Assembly: GCF_004752005.1 (NCBI RefSeq)
Contig: NZ_CP038493.1
Span: forward strand, 868,001 to 932,000
Length of the DNA: 64,000 bases
Direction: 5' to 3'
DNA from: Thalassotalea sp. HSM 43
GTDB taxonomy: Bacteria > Pseudomonadota > Gammaproteobacteria > Enterobacterales > Alteromonadaceae
Part shown: positions 37,019 through 45,705 of the stretch, one piece after another
Layout of the letters: the number at the start of each line of letters is the position of its first letter
Position numbering within the stretch: the stretch's first letter is position 1
Program-made: the position numbers and the translations under genes
Notes under the pieces: model-generated
Told to the model about the DNA's origin: nothing
Seen by the model: the letters and a program-made list of their open reading frames with translations, nothing else
Database searches by the model: none

Positions 37019-39136
37019 TTAAGAGTTGAGTCTACAGAAGAAAGCCCCTTTCTCGCAGTTCACTACTTCTTCTTCATAAGTGATAAACCTTTCTTCAAAG
37101 ATTTTCTTCCAACCATCAACAATCTCTTTTTCTTCTTGACGGTTGTAATCATCAAGAACAATATCCAGCTGATGATTTGCAAGATTGTTTAATATCATTG
37201 GAATGGCTGGGAACCTAGCCAAAGGACCTGTTGTAGCTGGTGGACCATCAATTAAAATCAATATCTTGGCAGTACGTCCATTAAAGATTTGCTTGATTTG
37301 CTGAAGCATACTTTCGCAAGAATAATATAAGTAGTTTTTCTCGCCTACTTTATAGTCCACTAAAGGTGCATGAACTAATTCAACCACATCATCAAAATTA
37401 GAATTAACTAATGATTTTGATGTTTTATCAAAATATTTTTTATTATGCTCGAAAGTAACGACCTTTTTAGGTAGGTCTTGGTGACTAGCTAAATATTGTG
37501 AGTTTTCTGCATCAACAGAGATTCGCTTGAAGTCATTTTCGCTACGATTAGTTAAATTCTTCATTGCTTGGGCAAATAACATCGTTGAGGTGCCACTGCC
37601 AAATTCTATAACTAAATCATAGTTATTAGTTTCCACTTTATTAAGCAAAAATAGTGCAATATCACTACTAATCGGCCAGCCATGATAATCAAGACCAACA
37701 GTACCATTCTCCAAATAATTTTGAACGCCAATGTACGACTCTATCTGTTTTACCGAATTATTTAATCCAGTGGTAATTTTATGCGACAAATTATTTTCAA
37801 GAGATTGGAACAACTTACTCTGGCCATCTACCAAATTAGTTAAAGTTTGGTTTTGTTTATTTAAAAGTTCATTAGTTTCTGTTAATTGCTTGATGGTCGA
37901 CTCTAATGATTCTTTTTGACTTGATAACCCATTATTTTCTTCGGCTAAAGCATTAATCTGCTCTGTGAGGCCTTTTTTATCATCGTTTAATTCTGCTACG
38001 CTGCTTTCTAGCGATACTATCATGGCTTGATGTTTATCTTGTTCGCTAATCGATTGGTTTAAGGTGCTTTGCAGTTCGCCTTTCTCACTAGTTAATCTAG
38101 CAACTACCTTTTGCAGCTCGTCGTTTGAAGTTGTAAGGCTATTAACCTCAATAGCAGATGCATCAATAACCTTGTGAGTTTCGCTTAGTTGAGCCTTGAG
38201 AGGTTCTATTTCCGCTTTTGCAATATTTAAAGCTGTAATTAATTGCTCTTTTTCCTTGGTAAGGTTATTACTTGAATCATTTTCAGCTATTAAATTACTC
38301 TCAGCTGCCATCAATTTCTTTTCAATGCTTAAGCATTCATTTCTTAGCTTTTCATTAAGTGACTCTAGTGAAGCAACTTGTGTCTCTAATTTAGATTCAA
38401 TATTTGATAGCTCGGTAACTCTCTCTTCACTACTTTTTAATTTAGCGTCTAATGTTTGATAAACGTCGTTTGAAATCAGCGACTCTTCCATATCTTCAGC
38501 TTTTTCATTAAATTTTCTATTAAAAACTAAAGTCGCGATATTAGGATTTGTTTCATCTTCAATTGCTATGCACACAAAGCCATGTGGAGTTAAGGACTCT
38601 ATACATTCTTTCTTCGTCGCACCAAGTGGAGCATCTTTTGCATCATCGATAATAACTCTGGCGGTTATAACGTCAAAGCGATTAAGTTTAGAACCAAGAC
38701 CTTCAATGATTTCCATCGCAGGGAAGCAGTCAATGCACAGCCAGTTTGCTGTTACTTCTATTGAATCTAATAAATTTTCAAGAGTTTCTGTTTGCACACT
38801 CTTAATGTGGGCAACTTTTAAATTACGCCAATATTTTGAAAGAGCCTTTATATCTACCAAGCCACTTTCTTTTGGGTTATTTGCTAGAAAAAACGATCTT
38901 TCATTAGCAGTGCTTGCTACGGTAACGTTTACCGTATTCCAGCCTAAATGCTTATAAGCTCTTTCAATTTTTTTACTCAACTTAGGGTCAGTATCAACTA
39001 AGAGGCAAGACTCCACTCCCCAGTCATTGTATCGCTCTACAATCGATTCTCGAATACCAACTTGAACGATACCTTTAATAGGACTGACTTCTTTTAAAAT
39101 CTCTAGCTTATCTAGCAATACATCTTTTAATTTCAT
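37019..39136 (-). CDS. FkbM-like / coiled-coil / methyltransferase-like protein of the capsule locus
   Basis: A 705-residue protein starting at the ATG at 39136 (GGAAC precedes it; a TTG at 39148 is less likely). Residues about 20-215 resemble FkbM methyltransferases (VQVGIRES, LLVDTDPKL), but the usual KIDVEG-like motif is replaced by CIDCFPAME, so activity is doubtful. Residues about 215-455 are a long heptad-rich coiled coil (SLESLNEKLRNE-type). Residues about 475-705 look like a second Rossmann methyltransferase-like domain with a glycine-rich loop IEFGSGTSTM and LILIDGPP. It follows the coiled-coil gene by 13 bases. A length-measuring or scaffold role combined with chain modification is possible; this is speculation. 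Confidence 0.72.
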   Translation of the reverse strand: MKLKDVLLDKLEILKEVSPIKGIVQVGIRESIVERYNDWGVESCLLVDTDPKLSKKIERAYKHLGWNTVNVTVASTANERSFFLANNPKESGLVDIKALSKYWRNLKVAHIKSVQTETLENLLDSIEVTANWLCIDCFPAMEIIEGLGSKLNRFDVITARVIIDDAKDAPLGATKKECIESLTPHGFVCIAIEDETNPNIATLVFNRKFNEKAEDMEESLISNDVYQTLDAKLKSSEERVTELSNIESKLETQVASLESLNEKLRNECLSIEKKLMAAESNLIAENDSSNNLTKEKEQLITALNIAKAEIEPLKAQLSETHKVIDASAIEVNSLTTSNDELQKVVARLTSEKGELQSTLNQSISEQDKHQAMIVSLESSVAELNDDKKGLTEQINALAEENNGLSSQKESLESTIKQLTETNELLNKQNQTLTNLVDGQSKLFQSLENNLSHKITTGLNNSVKQIESYIGVQNYLENGTVGLDYHGWPISSDIALFLLNKVETNNYDLVIEFGSGTSTMLFAQAMKNLTNRSENDFKRISVDAENSQYLASHQDLPKKVVTFEHNKKYFDKTSKSLVNSNFDDVVELVHAPLVDYKVGEKNYLYYSCESMLQQIKQIFNGRTAKILILIDGPPATTGPLARFPAIPMILNNLANHQLDIVLDDYNRQEEKEIVDGWKKIFEERFITYEEEVVNCEKGAFFCRLNS

Positions 39137-39149
39137 TATAGGTTCCAAA

Positions 39150-40469
39150 TTAGCTTGCTAGCTTATTTTTACTTTGAAAAGTATTCTTCAGAGCATCCAC
39201 AAAAAATAGACCAGGGCTATTTTTCAATTTTCTTAGTTTACGTCTCCTTTGAGAAATACTAGGTGTTATTTGAGCAATTCGTTTAGGTTGGCCATCTAAA
39301 GAAGTTTGTTTATTAATTTCTTGTTGATAAATTAGTTTCTCATTAATTCCAAAAAGCTCTTCATACTTTTCTTGAGTTAATAATAATTGTGCTACTAATT
39401 CTTTATTCTCTGATTTCAATTCAGAAATTTCATTCTGGTCTTGGACATTTACTTGAGCTACCTTTAACTCTTTTTTATAGGCTTCATTCTCAAGCTTTAA
39501 TTCAGCCAATTCCTGTTCAAATTTGTTTTTCAACCAATTTATGTGCCTTAATTCCTTTCGAGTTTCCTCCAGCGCATTCGTCTTAATAGTTACTTGTTTT
39601 TCAGACCTAGCAAGCTCGTAACCTTTATCCTTTAACTCATCTTGTTTCTCTAAAATATTTTCATGATGACGAGAAGCAGAACGATGCAATTTAAGGTTTA
39701 GTTCTTCTATTTCCATTTGCAGTGGTAACAAGGAAGAGAAAACACTCTCATTTTCATCAGTTAACTTAGCATTTTCATCTTTTAAAGAGTCAATCAAGCC
39801 ATCTGCACTAGCCAATTGCTGTGCTATCTCCTGAGTACTTTCTTTAAGGGCGATTAATTCTTTTTTTGAGGCTTCTAATAATTCATTTTGACGACAATAG
39901 TCTTTGAATCTATCGACTATAGATAGAGTATCAGTTTGTTCTGAAGAGTAAATGTTCGCCACACTCTCTAAATCAGCATACAGGCCTTCAGGCTCAGACG
40001 ATTTAGACTCAACTAATTGGCGAATAATTTCAATTTCCAACTTGTTTGATTGCGAGAATTTGTTTTGAAGTCCCTTTAATTCCCCCAAGTTAAAATTGAA
40101 TACTGCTTTAAAACACTTTTCTAGTTTGTTTTGGAAATCATCTTCTAAAAAGCAACCAGAATTGATCAATAAACACCTTTCGGCATTGCGATTATAAAAG
40201 CGTAAAATATCTGCATTCGCTTCTATCCATTGCTCAATAGACTCGGTTAATTGAGATTCATCAAACCCTTCTCTTTTTAATTTATCAGCCAAATAAGACT
40301 CTAGTGAAGAATAAAAAAGTACAAATTTGCCGTTGCTATTCAATAGATTTGAATCAAAACTTAGACATTTAACATTGGTGTTTTTAATTTTTCTTAGAGA
40401 CTTTTTTAGAACAGAACCAAAGTGTTGAGCCACTTTATTATCCAGACCCGTAATAATTATTTTTTTCAT
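39150..40469 (-). CDS. Coiled-coil protein with KpsE-like C-terminal motif (hypothetical)
   Basis: A 439-residue protein of no family I recognise. Residues 1-160 form a globular domain (MKKIIITGLDNKVAQHFGS, then LLINSGCF); the start is reminiscent of nucleotide- or sulfate-handling folds but not diagnostic. Residues about 190-385 are coiled coil. The C-terminus has the basic motif R410 to D425 (RKLRKLKNSPGLFFVD), which aligns without gaps to residues 13-28 of KpsE from the same operon (RKFRKLKRNPKLFLVD), 11 of 16 identical. It sits between kpsD and the FkbM-like gene. I infer a cytoplasmic capsule-assembly scaffold. It has a GAGAG ribosome site. Confidence 0.65.
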   Translation of the reverse strand: MKKIIITGLDNKVAQHFGSVLKKSLRKIKNTNVKCLSFDSNLLNSNGKFVLFYSSLESYLADKLKREGFDESQLTESIEQWIEANADILRFYNRNAERCLLINSGCFLEDDFQNKLEKCFKAVFNFNLGELKGLQNKFSQSNKLEIEIIRQLVESKSSEPEGLYADLESVANIYSSEQTDTLSIVDRFKDYCRQNELLEASKKELIALKESTQEIAQQLASADGLIDSLKDENAKLTDENESVFSSLLPLQMEIEELNLKLHRSASRHHENILEKQDELKDKGYELARSEKQVTIKTNALEETRKELRHINWLKNKFEQELAELKLENEAYKKELKVAQVNVQDQNEISELKSENKELVAQLLLTQEKYEELFGINEKLIYQQEINKQTSLDGQPKRIAQITPSISQRRRKLRKLKNSPGLFFVDALKNTFQSKNKLAS

Positions 40470-40487
40470 AACTCTCTACTTAAACTC

Positions 40488-42137
40488 TTATAAACCGACT
40501 ACAACAGCAGCTGATACTGCTATTTGATAAATCACTTGGAATATGTCCTTCGTTAACTGCCATTCCTTCATGTCGGGTTTGGCTAATACGAAAATCTCAT
40601 CTCCTGCTTTAACTATTTTGTTATCTTTTAGGTTTTCTTCGTCTATTTTGACAAAGTCACCATTTGGCTTTTGCACCAAAATATTCATTTTTTCCCATTC
40701 AGCTGTTGCACCGCCAGCTTTGGCAATAAACTGTTTAACGTTCATGCCTTCTTTGAAGGCGATTGCCGTTGGGAATAGCACTTCACCATGCACCATAACT
40801 AAGTTACGTTTGCTTGGAATAACAACTTGATCACCTTGTTGAAGAATTATTTTTTCAGGGCTATATCCTTCGGATAATAAAACTTGGCCTTTAGGTTGTA
40901 CTTGGCGGGCTTTTTCAATCCACTGAAGAATAATGCCGGCTTCGGCTTCTCTAAGCTGGGCGGCTTCCGTAGATTCTGAGCGAGTGGTTAATACGTTTTG
41001 CTCTAATGATGCCAATGATGCTTCAAGCATCTCTTTTTGGCGTTTTGCAACTGAGCGTCTGAATAACTGAACAGCTTTGTCATTTGAAAGCTTGTTAAAC
41101 TCTACTCGTTCTAATAAGTCTGCGAGGCTTGAGCCCCAAGGTAAAACCATTTCAAATTCACTGTCATGCTCGCCTAATACATCAACACTGATACTGGTTG
41201 GTTTTAGTTGTGATGACACTTTGATTAAGGCGCCAGGTTCAATCTCTATAGTCGAAAGGTCTGTCTGATTAATCGGATATTGGTGTGCGGTAATTTCTTT
41301 AACCGCACCAGTTTGAATTTTGTTGTGTTGTGGTTCAATGATGGTGATATGAGTCGCTTTATCTTTAGCAAGTACCGCAGAGATAATATTGGCAAGGTTA
41401 GCAGTGGCATTTTTAAGTTCGTACTTTCCTTCAAAACCTACTTCACCTTCAACTTCAACTTCGCCTTGCTTAGGGCCTACAAATATTACATCGCCATCTT
41501 GTAATTGCATTACCGGCAATTCACCACGTTGTAAAAACGCATACAAATCGATATCGTATTTAACTCGGTTGTTTCGTTTTACAGCAATATGACGCATGCT
41601 ACCTATATCACGGCGTACACCGCCAGCTAGGTCAATAAATCTAAAAATACTATCTGCACTTTGCCCTTCATATAAACCTGGGTTGGTCACTAAGCCAGAT
41701 AAAAACACTTTTACTTTCTGACTCGAAAGCAAACTAACGTACGCTTCTACATTAGCTTTATAAACTCGACGAATGCTTTTATTGATCACGTCGTTTAAAT
41801 CTGAGTTTTGTACACCTAACACTTTAATAGGGCCGACTTTAGGAATAAAAATATTACCTCTTGGATCAACCTTGATGTTTTCTTGAAAATTCACCCCACC
41901 CCACAATTGTACCAATAGCGTATCGCCTTGAGATATTTGGTACATAGGATTGATTGCTGAAAACGAAGTTTCTTTAAAACCACCTTTAAAAACCCAATCA
42001 CCATATAATTTTTTTAAATTTGTTTGATCGATAGTTTGCTGATTTTCCGACTTTGCATCCTGCGTAATCGAAATGGCATGCGATGAAGTAGTAGTAAAAA
42101 GTATGATGCTAGTGGCAAATAATAATGCTCTTATCAT
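40488..42137 (-). CDS. kpsD: KpsD-type polysaccharide export protein
   Basis: A 549-residue periplasmic/outer-membrane export protein. The signal peptide covers about 1-21 (ending SHA). The polysaccharide export domain begins near residue 68 (YQISQGDTLLVQLWG and VDPRGNIFIPKVG), followed by several SLBB-like domains (VFLSGLVTNPG, VMVHGEVLFPT). The C-terminus is hydrophobic. It links to KpsE to carry the capsule chain across the periplasm and outer membrane. Its ATG overlaps the kpsE stop by four bases. Confidence 0.92.
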   Translation of the reverse strand: MIRALLFATSIILFTTTSSHAISITQDAKSENQQTIDQTNLKKLYGDWVFKGGFKETSFSAINPMYQISQGDTLLVQLWGGVNFQENIKVDPRGNIFIPKVGPIKVLGVQNSDLNDVINKSIRRVYKANVEAYVSLLSSQKVKVFLSGLVTNPGLYEGQSADSIFRFIDLAGGVRRDIGSMRHIAVKRNNRVKYDIDLYAFLQRGELPVMQLQDGDVIFVGPKQGEVEVEGEVGFEGKYELKNATANLANIISAVLAKDKATHITIIEPQHNKIQTGAVKEITAHQYPINQTDLSTIEIEPGALIKVSSQLKPTSISVDVLGEHDSEFEMVLPWGSSLADLLERVEFNKLSNDKAVQLFRRSVAKRQKEMLEASLASLEQNVLTTRSESTEAAQLREAEAGIILQWIEKARQVQPKGQVLLSEGYSPEKIILQQGDQVVIPSKRNLVMVHGEVLFPTAIAFKEGMNVKQFIAKAGGATAEWEKMNILVQKPNGDFVKIDEENLKDNKIVKAGDEIFVLAKPDMKEWQLTKDIFQVIYQIAVSAAVVVGL

Positions 42138-43333
42138 TCTTGATGTTCCTTTATTATTGTGTAGACCATACGTCCGACAACATAGATAAGTAATATAGAA
42201 ATGAACCAGGTAATTATGCTGTATATACGACGTGGGTATTTTTGATCTTCTGCCAATGCTGGGTATTCAATTACGAGTAAATGTTTGACCTTGCCGTAAG
42301 CATCTGCACGAACAGTTTCTAAATTAACTAGAGCCGATGTATAGAGATCTGCGGCTAATTCATTTTTTAATTTTATTTCATTAAAATCACGATTAACTTT
42401 GTTTAATGAATCATGATCTTTCTCGGTCAATTTAGATTGCTCTTGTACCACTTGTTCTTTTAAAGACTGGATTCGAATTTGTTTATTCAGTACATCAACC
42501 GAATCTTCGCGCATTACCACGAGTAAAGATTTAAGCTCTGCTTCTTCTTTAATAATTTCAACTTCTATTTGATTAATCGCCTCAACTAAAGCCCCTCCCA
42601 GAATCTCAGGGCTATATAGTTTAAAATCATCTTGAAACTGTATTAAAGCGGCTTGTTGCTCAGTTAGTTTTGTATAAGCTCTCTCAACTTCAGTTTGCGC
42701 ATAATCTAATTGTTGCAATACCATTTTATCGCTTAACTGATTAATAAACTCTTCACTAATTTTTAGTAATGCTTGAGCAACCTTTAGTGAATAGTCACTA
42801 TTAAAAGTTTGTACTTCAACTAACAGCACGTCTGACATTTCATCGTGAATCACTTTTACGTGTTCTTGAAAATACTCGATGTATTCTTCATTTGAACTTT
42901 TCGACTCTAGGCGGCTAAAGAAATCCCAAGTTGTGTTTTCATAATGGCTTTTTAAATCAACGCTGTTGTTTAGCTTCATCGCCATTTCACGCGATTGAAT
43001 AAACTTTTGTAAAATTAAGGCATCGCGCATTGACGGGGAAGAACCACCTAAAGCGGCTAATCCGCCTAATGACACCTCTGATGAGCCAGCCTCTTTGACA
43101 ACAAACTGAGACTCACTTACAAATCTTGGGCTAGCAATAACCGCATAGTAAGCAATTATAAAAAGCGAGGCCAAAACAACTAATGCAAAAGAACCTAGCT
43201 TGGCCCACGTAACATATAGTGTTTTTCGAGTATTTAAGTATGCCTTTGAATCAACTAAAAATAGCTTAGGATTGCGCTTTAGCTTCCTAAACTTTCTTTG
43301 CATCGGCGTTAGTGATTTTTTAGTTTCTAACAT
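42134..43333 (-). CDS. kpsE: KpsE-type capsule export inner-membrane protein
   Basis: A 399-residue polysaccharide co-polymerase (PCP-3). It has a cytoplasmic N-terminus with the basic motif RKFRKLKRNPKLFLVD (13-28), membrane helix 1 (about 47-67), a periplasmic part with a long coiled coil (about 190-330), and membrane helix 2 near 372-392. KpsE joins the ABC exporter to KpsD. Its start overlaps kpsT by 14 bases. The N-terminal motif reappears in the coiled-coil protein at 39150-40469. Confidence 0.93.
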   Translation of the reverse strand: MLETKKSLTPMQRKFRKLKRNPKLFLVDSKAYLNTRKTLYVTWAKLGSFALVVLASLFIIAYYAVIASPRFVSESQFVVKEAGSSEVSLGGLAALGGSSPSMRDALILQKFIQSREMAMKLNNSVDLKSHYENTTWDFFSRLESKSSNEEYIEYFQEHVKVIHDEMSDVLLVEVQTFNSDYSLKVAQALLKISEEFINQLSDKMVLQQLDYAQTEVERAYTKLTEQQAALIQFQDDFKLYSPEILGGALVEAINQIEVEIIKEEAELKSLLVVMREDSVDVLNKQIRIQSLKEQVVQEQSKLTEKDHDSLNKVNRDFNEIKLKNELAADLYTSALVNLETVRADAYGKVKHLLVIEYPALAEDQKYPRRIYSIITWFISILLIYVVGRMVYTIIKEHQE

Positions 43334-43988
43334 ATATTTGTTCGTATTCTTTTATTGCGATTTCTAAATCATCATAAAAATGCAGTTGTTGGTTATGAAT
43401 CAACAACCCTGCATCACAAAATTTTCGTAATTCATTGACCGAGTGATTAACCATTACAAGTTTGGTTTTTTCATATTTCTCTTTCATTAATGCTTCACTT
43501 TTTGCTTTAAAGTTGGCGTCACCAACAGCGGAAAGCTCATCAATTAAAAGAACGTCAAAATTAAAGTCAAAGCCCATTGTTAATCCAAAGGTCACTCTTG
43601 AGCGCATACCACTTGAATAGTTTTTTACCGGCTCATCATAAAACTTGCCAATTTCGGCAAATTCTGCGACTTTTTCTTCAATAGGTTTGGTGTTTTTATA
43701 ACCGTGAATTCTGGCAACAAAGCGCACATTTTCACGCCCTGTCATAGAGCCTTGTAAACCACCTTGTAAACCTAGTGGCCAAGAAACTCTCTTATCTGAT
43801 GTGATTTTCCCTTTATTCGGTAAATCTGCAGCTCCCATCATGCGAATTAGGGTAGATTTACCAACACCATTGGGCCCCAATACTGCAATATTTCTATCGG
43901 TAGGCAGCTCAATATTTACATCTTTGAGAATGTAATGCTTACCTTGCTTGGTTTTATAATATTTACTTAAATTTTCAAACTTAATCAT
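43320..43988 (-). CDS. kpsT: KpsT capsule ABC transporter ATPase
   Basis: A 222-residue ATPase with Walker A GPNGVGKST (about 38), signature YSSGMRSR (about 125), Walker B VLLIDE and the switch His in MVNHS. The size and the short form without a carbohydrate-binding tail match KpsT/CtrD rather than Wzt. It couples ATP hydrolysis to capsule export with KpsM. Its start overlaps the kpsM stop by four bases (ATGA). Confidence 0.95.
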   Translation of the reverse strand: MIKFENLSKYYKTKQGKHYILKDVNIELPTDRNIAVLGPNGVGKSTLIRMMGAADLPNKGKITSDKRVSWPLGLQGGLQGSMTGRENVRFVARIHGYKNTKPIEEKVAEFAEIGKFYDEPVKNYSSGMRSRVTFGLTMGFDFNFDVLLIDELSAVGDANFKAKSEALMKEKYEKTKLVMVNHSVNELRKFCDAGLLIHNQQLHFYDDLEIAIKEYEQIYVRN

Positions 43989-44782
43989 AAGGTAATGAAC
44001 TTTTGACGATTGGCTTGAAACATAGCCATGCCAACACCCAGAGAGATAAGTGAAAGAAAGGCTACATAGTAAATATCACCAATAGGAGATTGGTAAGATA
44101 GAAAATAGGCGTCTCTGCTAAGCTCAATAAAATGAAAAATAGGGTTCCAGTCAAATAAAAACCACATATTAGGCGGGATCATTGTGGCACTAAAAAACAC
44201 CCCTGATATAAAAAACATAGGCGCTAAAATAAGACTTAGTAGCTTAGGCGTATCTTGCCAATGCAATGTCGCACAACAAAGTAATAAGCCTAAGCCCGCA
44301 GAAAAACAAATAAGCAAAAACGTTACTAACAACAGCATTAGCAAGTCATTTGGTAACGCATCAAGCCCTAGCCACCCTGCAATTGCCATAACAATAAAAT
44401 ACACCACAATAAATGTAACAACTTCAATTAATAATCGAGTTATGACAGGATCTACAGGGCACACTTGGCGATAACCAAATAACGCTTTATTAGAGGCTAC
44501 CGCCGCTGATAACTGCGGTAACAATTTAGCAAATAACTTATAGGGTAAAATAGCCACAATCAAAAACAAAGAAATAGGTACACCGGTAACACTTTCCCTG
44601 CCAATAAAAGTAAAAATAGACGCTAGTACTGCAACTTGTGCTATAGGGTCAAACAGCGCCCAAAAATACCCCATTCGATTGGTACCAAAACGTGTCTTTA
44701 CTTCACGCAATAGCAAAGCATGCACACTATCGCACATAATTTGCCAGGCATTTCTAGGTTGTGGGTAATTGTTATCGAGCAT
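43985..44782 (-). CDS. kpsM: KpsM capsule ABC transporter permease
   Basis: A 265-residue ABC-2 type permease with about six membrane helices and the family segments LLREVKTRFG near the start and FISGVFFSATMIP towards the end. It forms the export channel with KpsT. The ATG at 44782 is preferred to a TTG at 44791; neither has a clear Shine-Dalgarno sequence. It is the first gene of the capsule locus. An ops/JUMPstart-like element is 37 bases upstream. Confidence 0.94.
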   Translation of the reverse strand: MLDNNYPQPRNAWQIMCDSVHALLLREVKTRFGTNRMGYFWALFDPIAQVAVLASIFTFIGRESVTGVPISLFLIVAILPYKLFAKLLPQLSAAVASNKALFGYRQVCPVDPVITRLLIEVVTFIVVYFIVMAIAGWLGLDALPNDLLMLLLVTFLLICFSAGLGLLLCCATLHWQDTPKLLSLILAPMFFISGVFFSATMIPPNMWFLFDWNPIFHFIELSRDAYFLSYQSPIGDIYYVAFLSLISLGVGMAMFQANRQKFITL

Positions 44783-44818
44783 TTTATTCAATTATTGTTA
44801 TTTTGCTGCCGTGTTAGG

Positions 44819-44830
44819 CACGCTTCCGCC
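44819..44830 (-). promoter_or_regulatory. ops/JUMPstart-like element upstream of kpsM
   Basis: On the minus strand the sequence is GGCGGAAGCGTG, one change (T to A at base 6) from the ops core GGCGGTAGCGTG, the pause site that recruits the antiterminator RfaH. It is preceded by GAGCC and a short spacer, recalling the JUMPstart box, and it is 37 bases before kpsM. RfaH-dependent control of a long capsule operon would be expected. The T6 base is flipped out and read by E. coli RfaH, so the change is a real doubt. Confidence 0.45.
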
Positions 44831-45614
44831 CAAAGGTTTGGCTCCTCAAGGCATAAAAAATTTGTTTTTATTGGTATTGCATTCGAAGGTTAAGCCGTTG
44901 TGCTTACCAGCAAATGCAAAGGTATATGTGTTTAGCGCCGACAAACTGCTTTTTGCATTCGTAATCTGAAATGATTGAACAACCTAATCTCGGTTGTTTT
45001 ATAACGACAAAAACGTTTATACGTAACAGTTTATTTTGAAAGGAAATTGAATGGTGCTAGGGGCATTATCGACAGTGTAAACACTATTCGGCTATCGATT
45101 TTAGTATATGAAGCAAAGCTATAATCACGTCACGATTCGTGTGTATCTCGATTAGCTAAACCGTTTTCGCAAATTAACCGCAGGCAAATATCGATACTCC
45201 ATTGTCCCTCAGGATTAGGAATGATTTTTGAAGACTGCAAATTGCTAAAACATACCACAACAATTTCTTCTTAAAGACCTATGCATAATAGATCCTAACC
45301 CGGCAATTCTATTGACATAAAATTACAAAGTAAACACGAATCTGAACAAAAACTCTATAATTCACACAACCTTTACAATTGATGTAGGACGCTCTCAAAA
45401 TATCTTGTAAGACATTGTCCATTTAACAAGTTGCTGTGGTTTGTTTTTTAAAAAAGCAATGATTTTTCAGGGGCTTTAAAACTGGTCTTACCTATAACCC
45501 AACGAAATAAGATATAACAAATAAGAATATAAATTAAAGGCTAAATTAGACGCGAAATCGATAAATTGACAAACATCAAATGTTGTAAAAAAACAACATA
45601 ACGACTGTTTAACA

Positions 45615-45645
45615 CACAAAAAAAGGCGAAACTTCGTTCGCCTTT
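45615..45645 (-). terminator. Terminator of the Acr3 gene
   Basis: Arms AAAGGCGAA (45622-45630) and TTCGCCTTT (45637-45645) with a 6-base loop; on the minus strand it is followed by a T run. It lies 60 bases past the Acr3 stop. Confidence 0.85.
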
Positions 45646-45705
45646 CAGTTTGTATTCACCATGAAAGATAAATAGCTTAATTATTATACTAATTAATCAT
45701 CAAAC

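Larger units (their letters stand above)
44783..45705. other. Long non-coding leader of the capsule locus
   Basis: About 920 bases without a credible gene lie between kpsM and the Acr3 gene. The kpsM-proximal end holds the ops-like element (44819-44830). The far end holds the Acr3 terminator (45615-45645). The rest is AT-rich; a pair of similar 8-mers (TGTAGGAC at 45383, TGTAAGAC at 45406) is the only other structure seen. A promoter for the capsule operon must lie here, but no sharp -35/-10 pair can be assigned by eye. Confidence 0.7.

Noticed and set aside
23242-44782. Insertion sequence or phage origin of the capsule locus
   Set aside because: No transposase, integrase, terminal repeats or tRNA target were seen at either end; only composition differences inside the locus hint at transfer.
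44769-44969. A 66-codon plus-strand open frame in the capsule leader
   Set aside because: It overlaps the kpsM start on the other strand and the ops-like element, and lacks a ribosome site; a leader function explains the region better.
45383-45413. TGTAGGAC and TGTAAGAC as a regulator binding pair in the capsule leader
   Set aside because: The two 8-mers are 23 bases apart start to start and do not match a regulator site that I can name; no second pair was found in the window.
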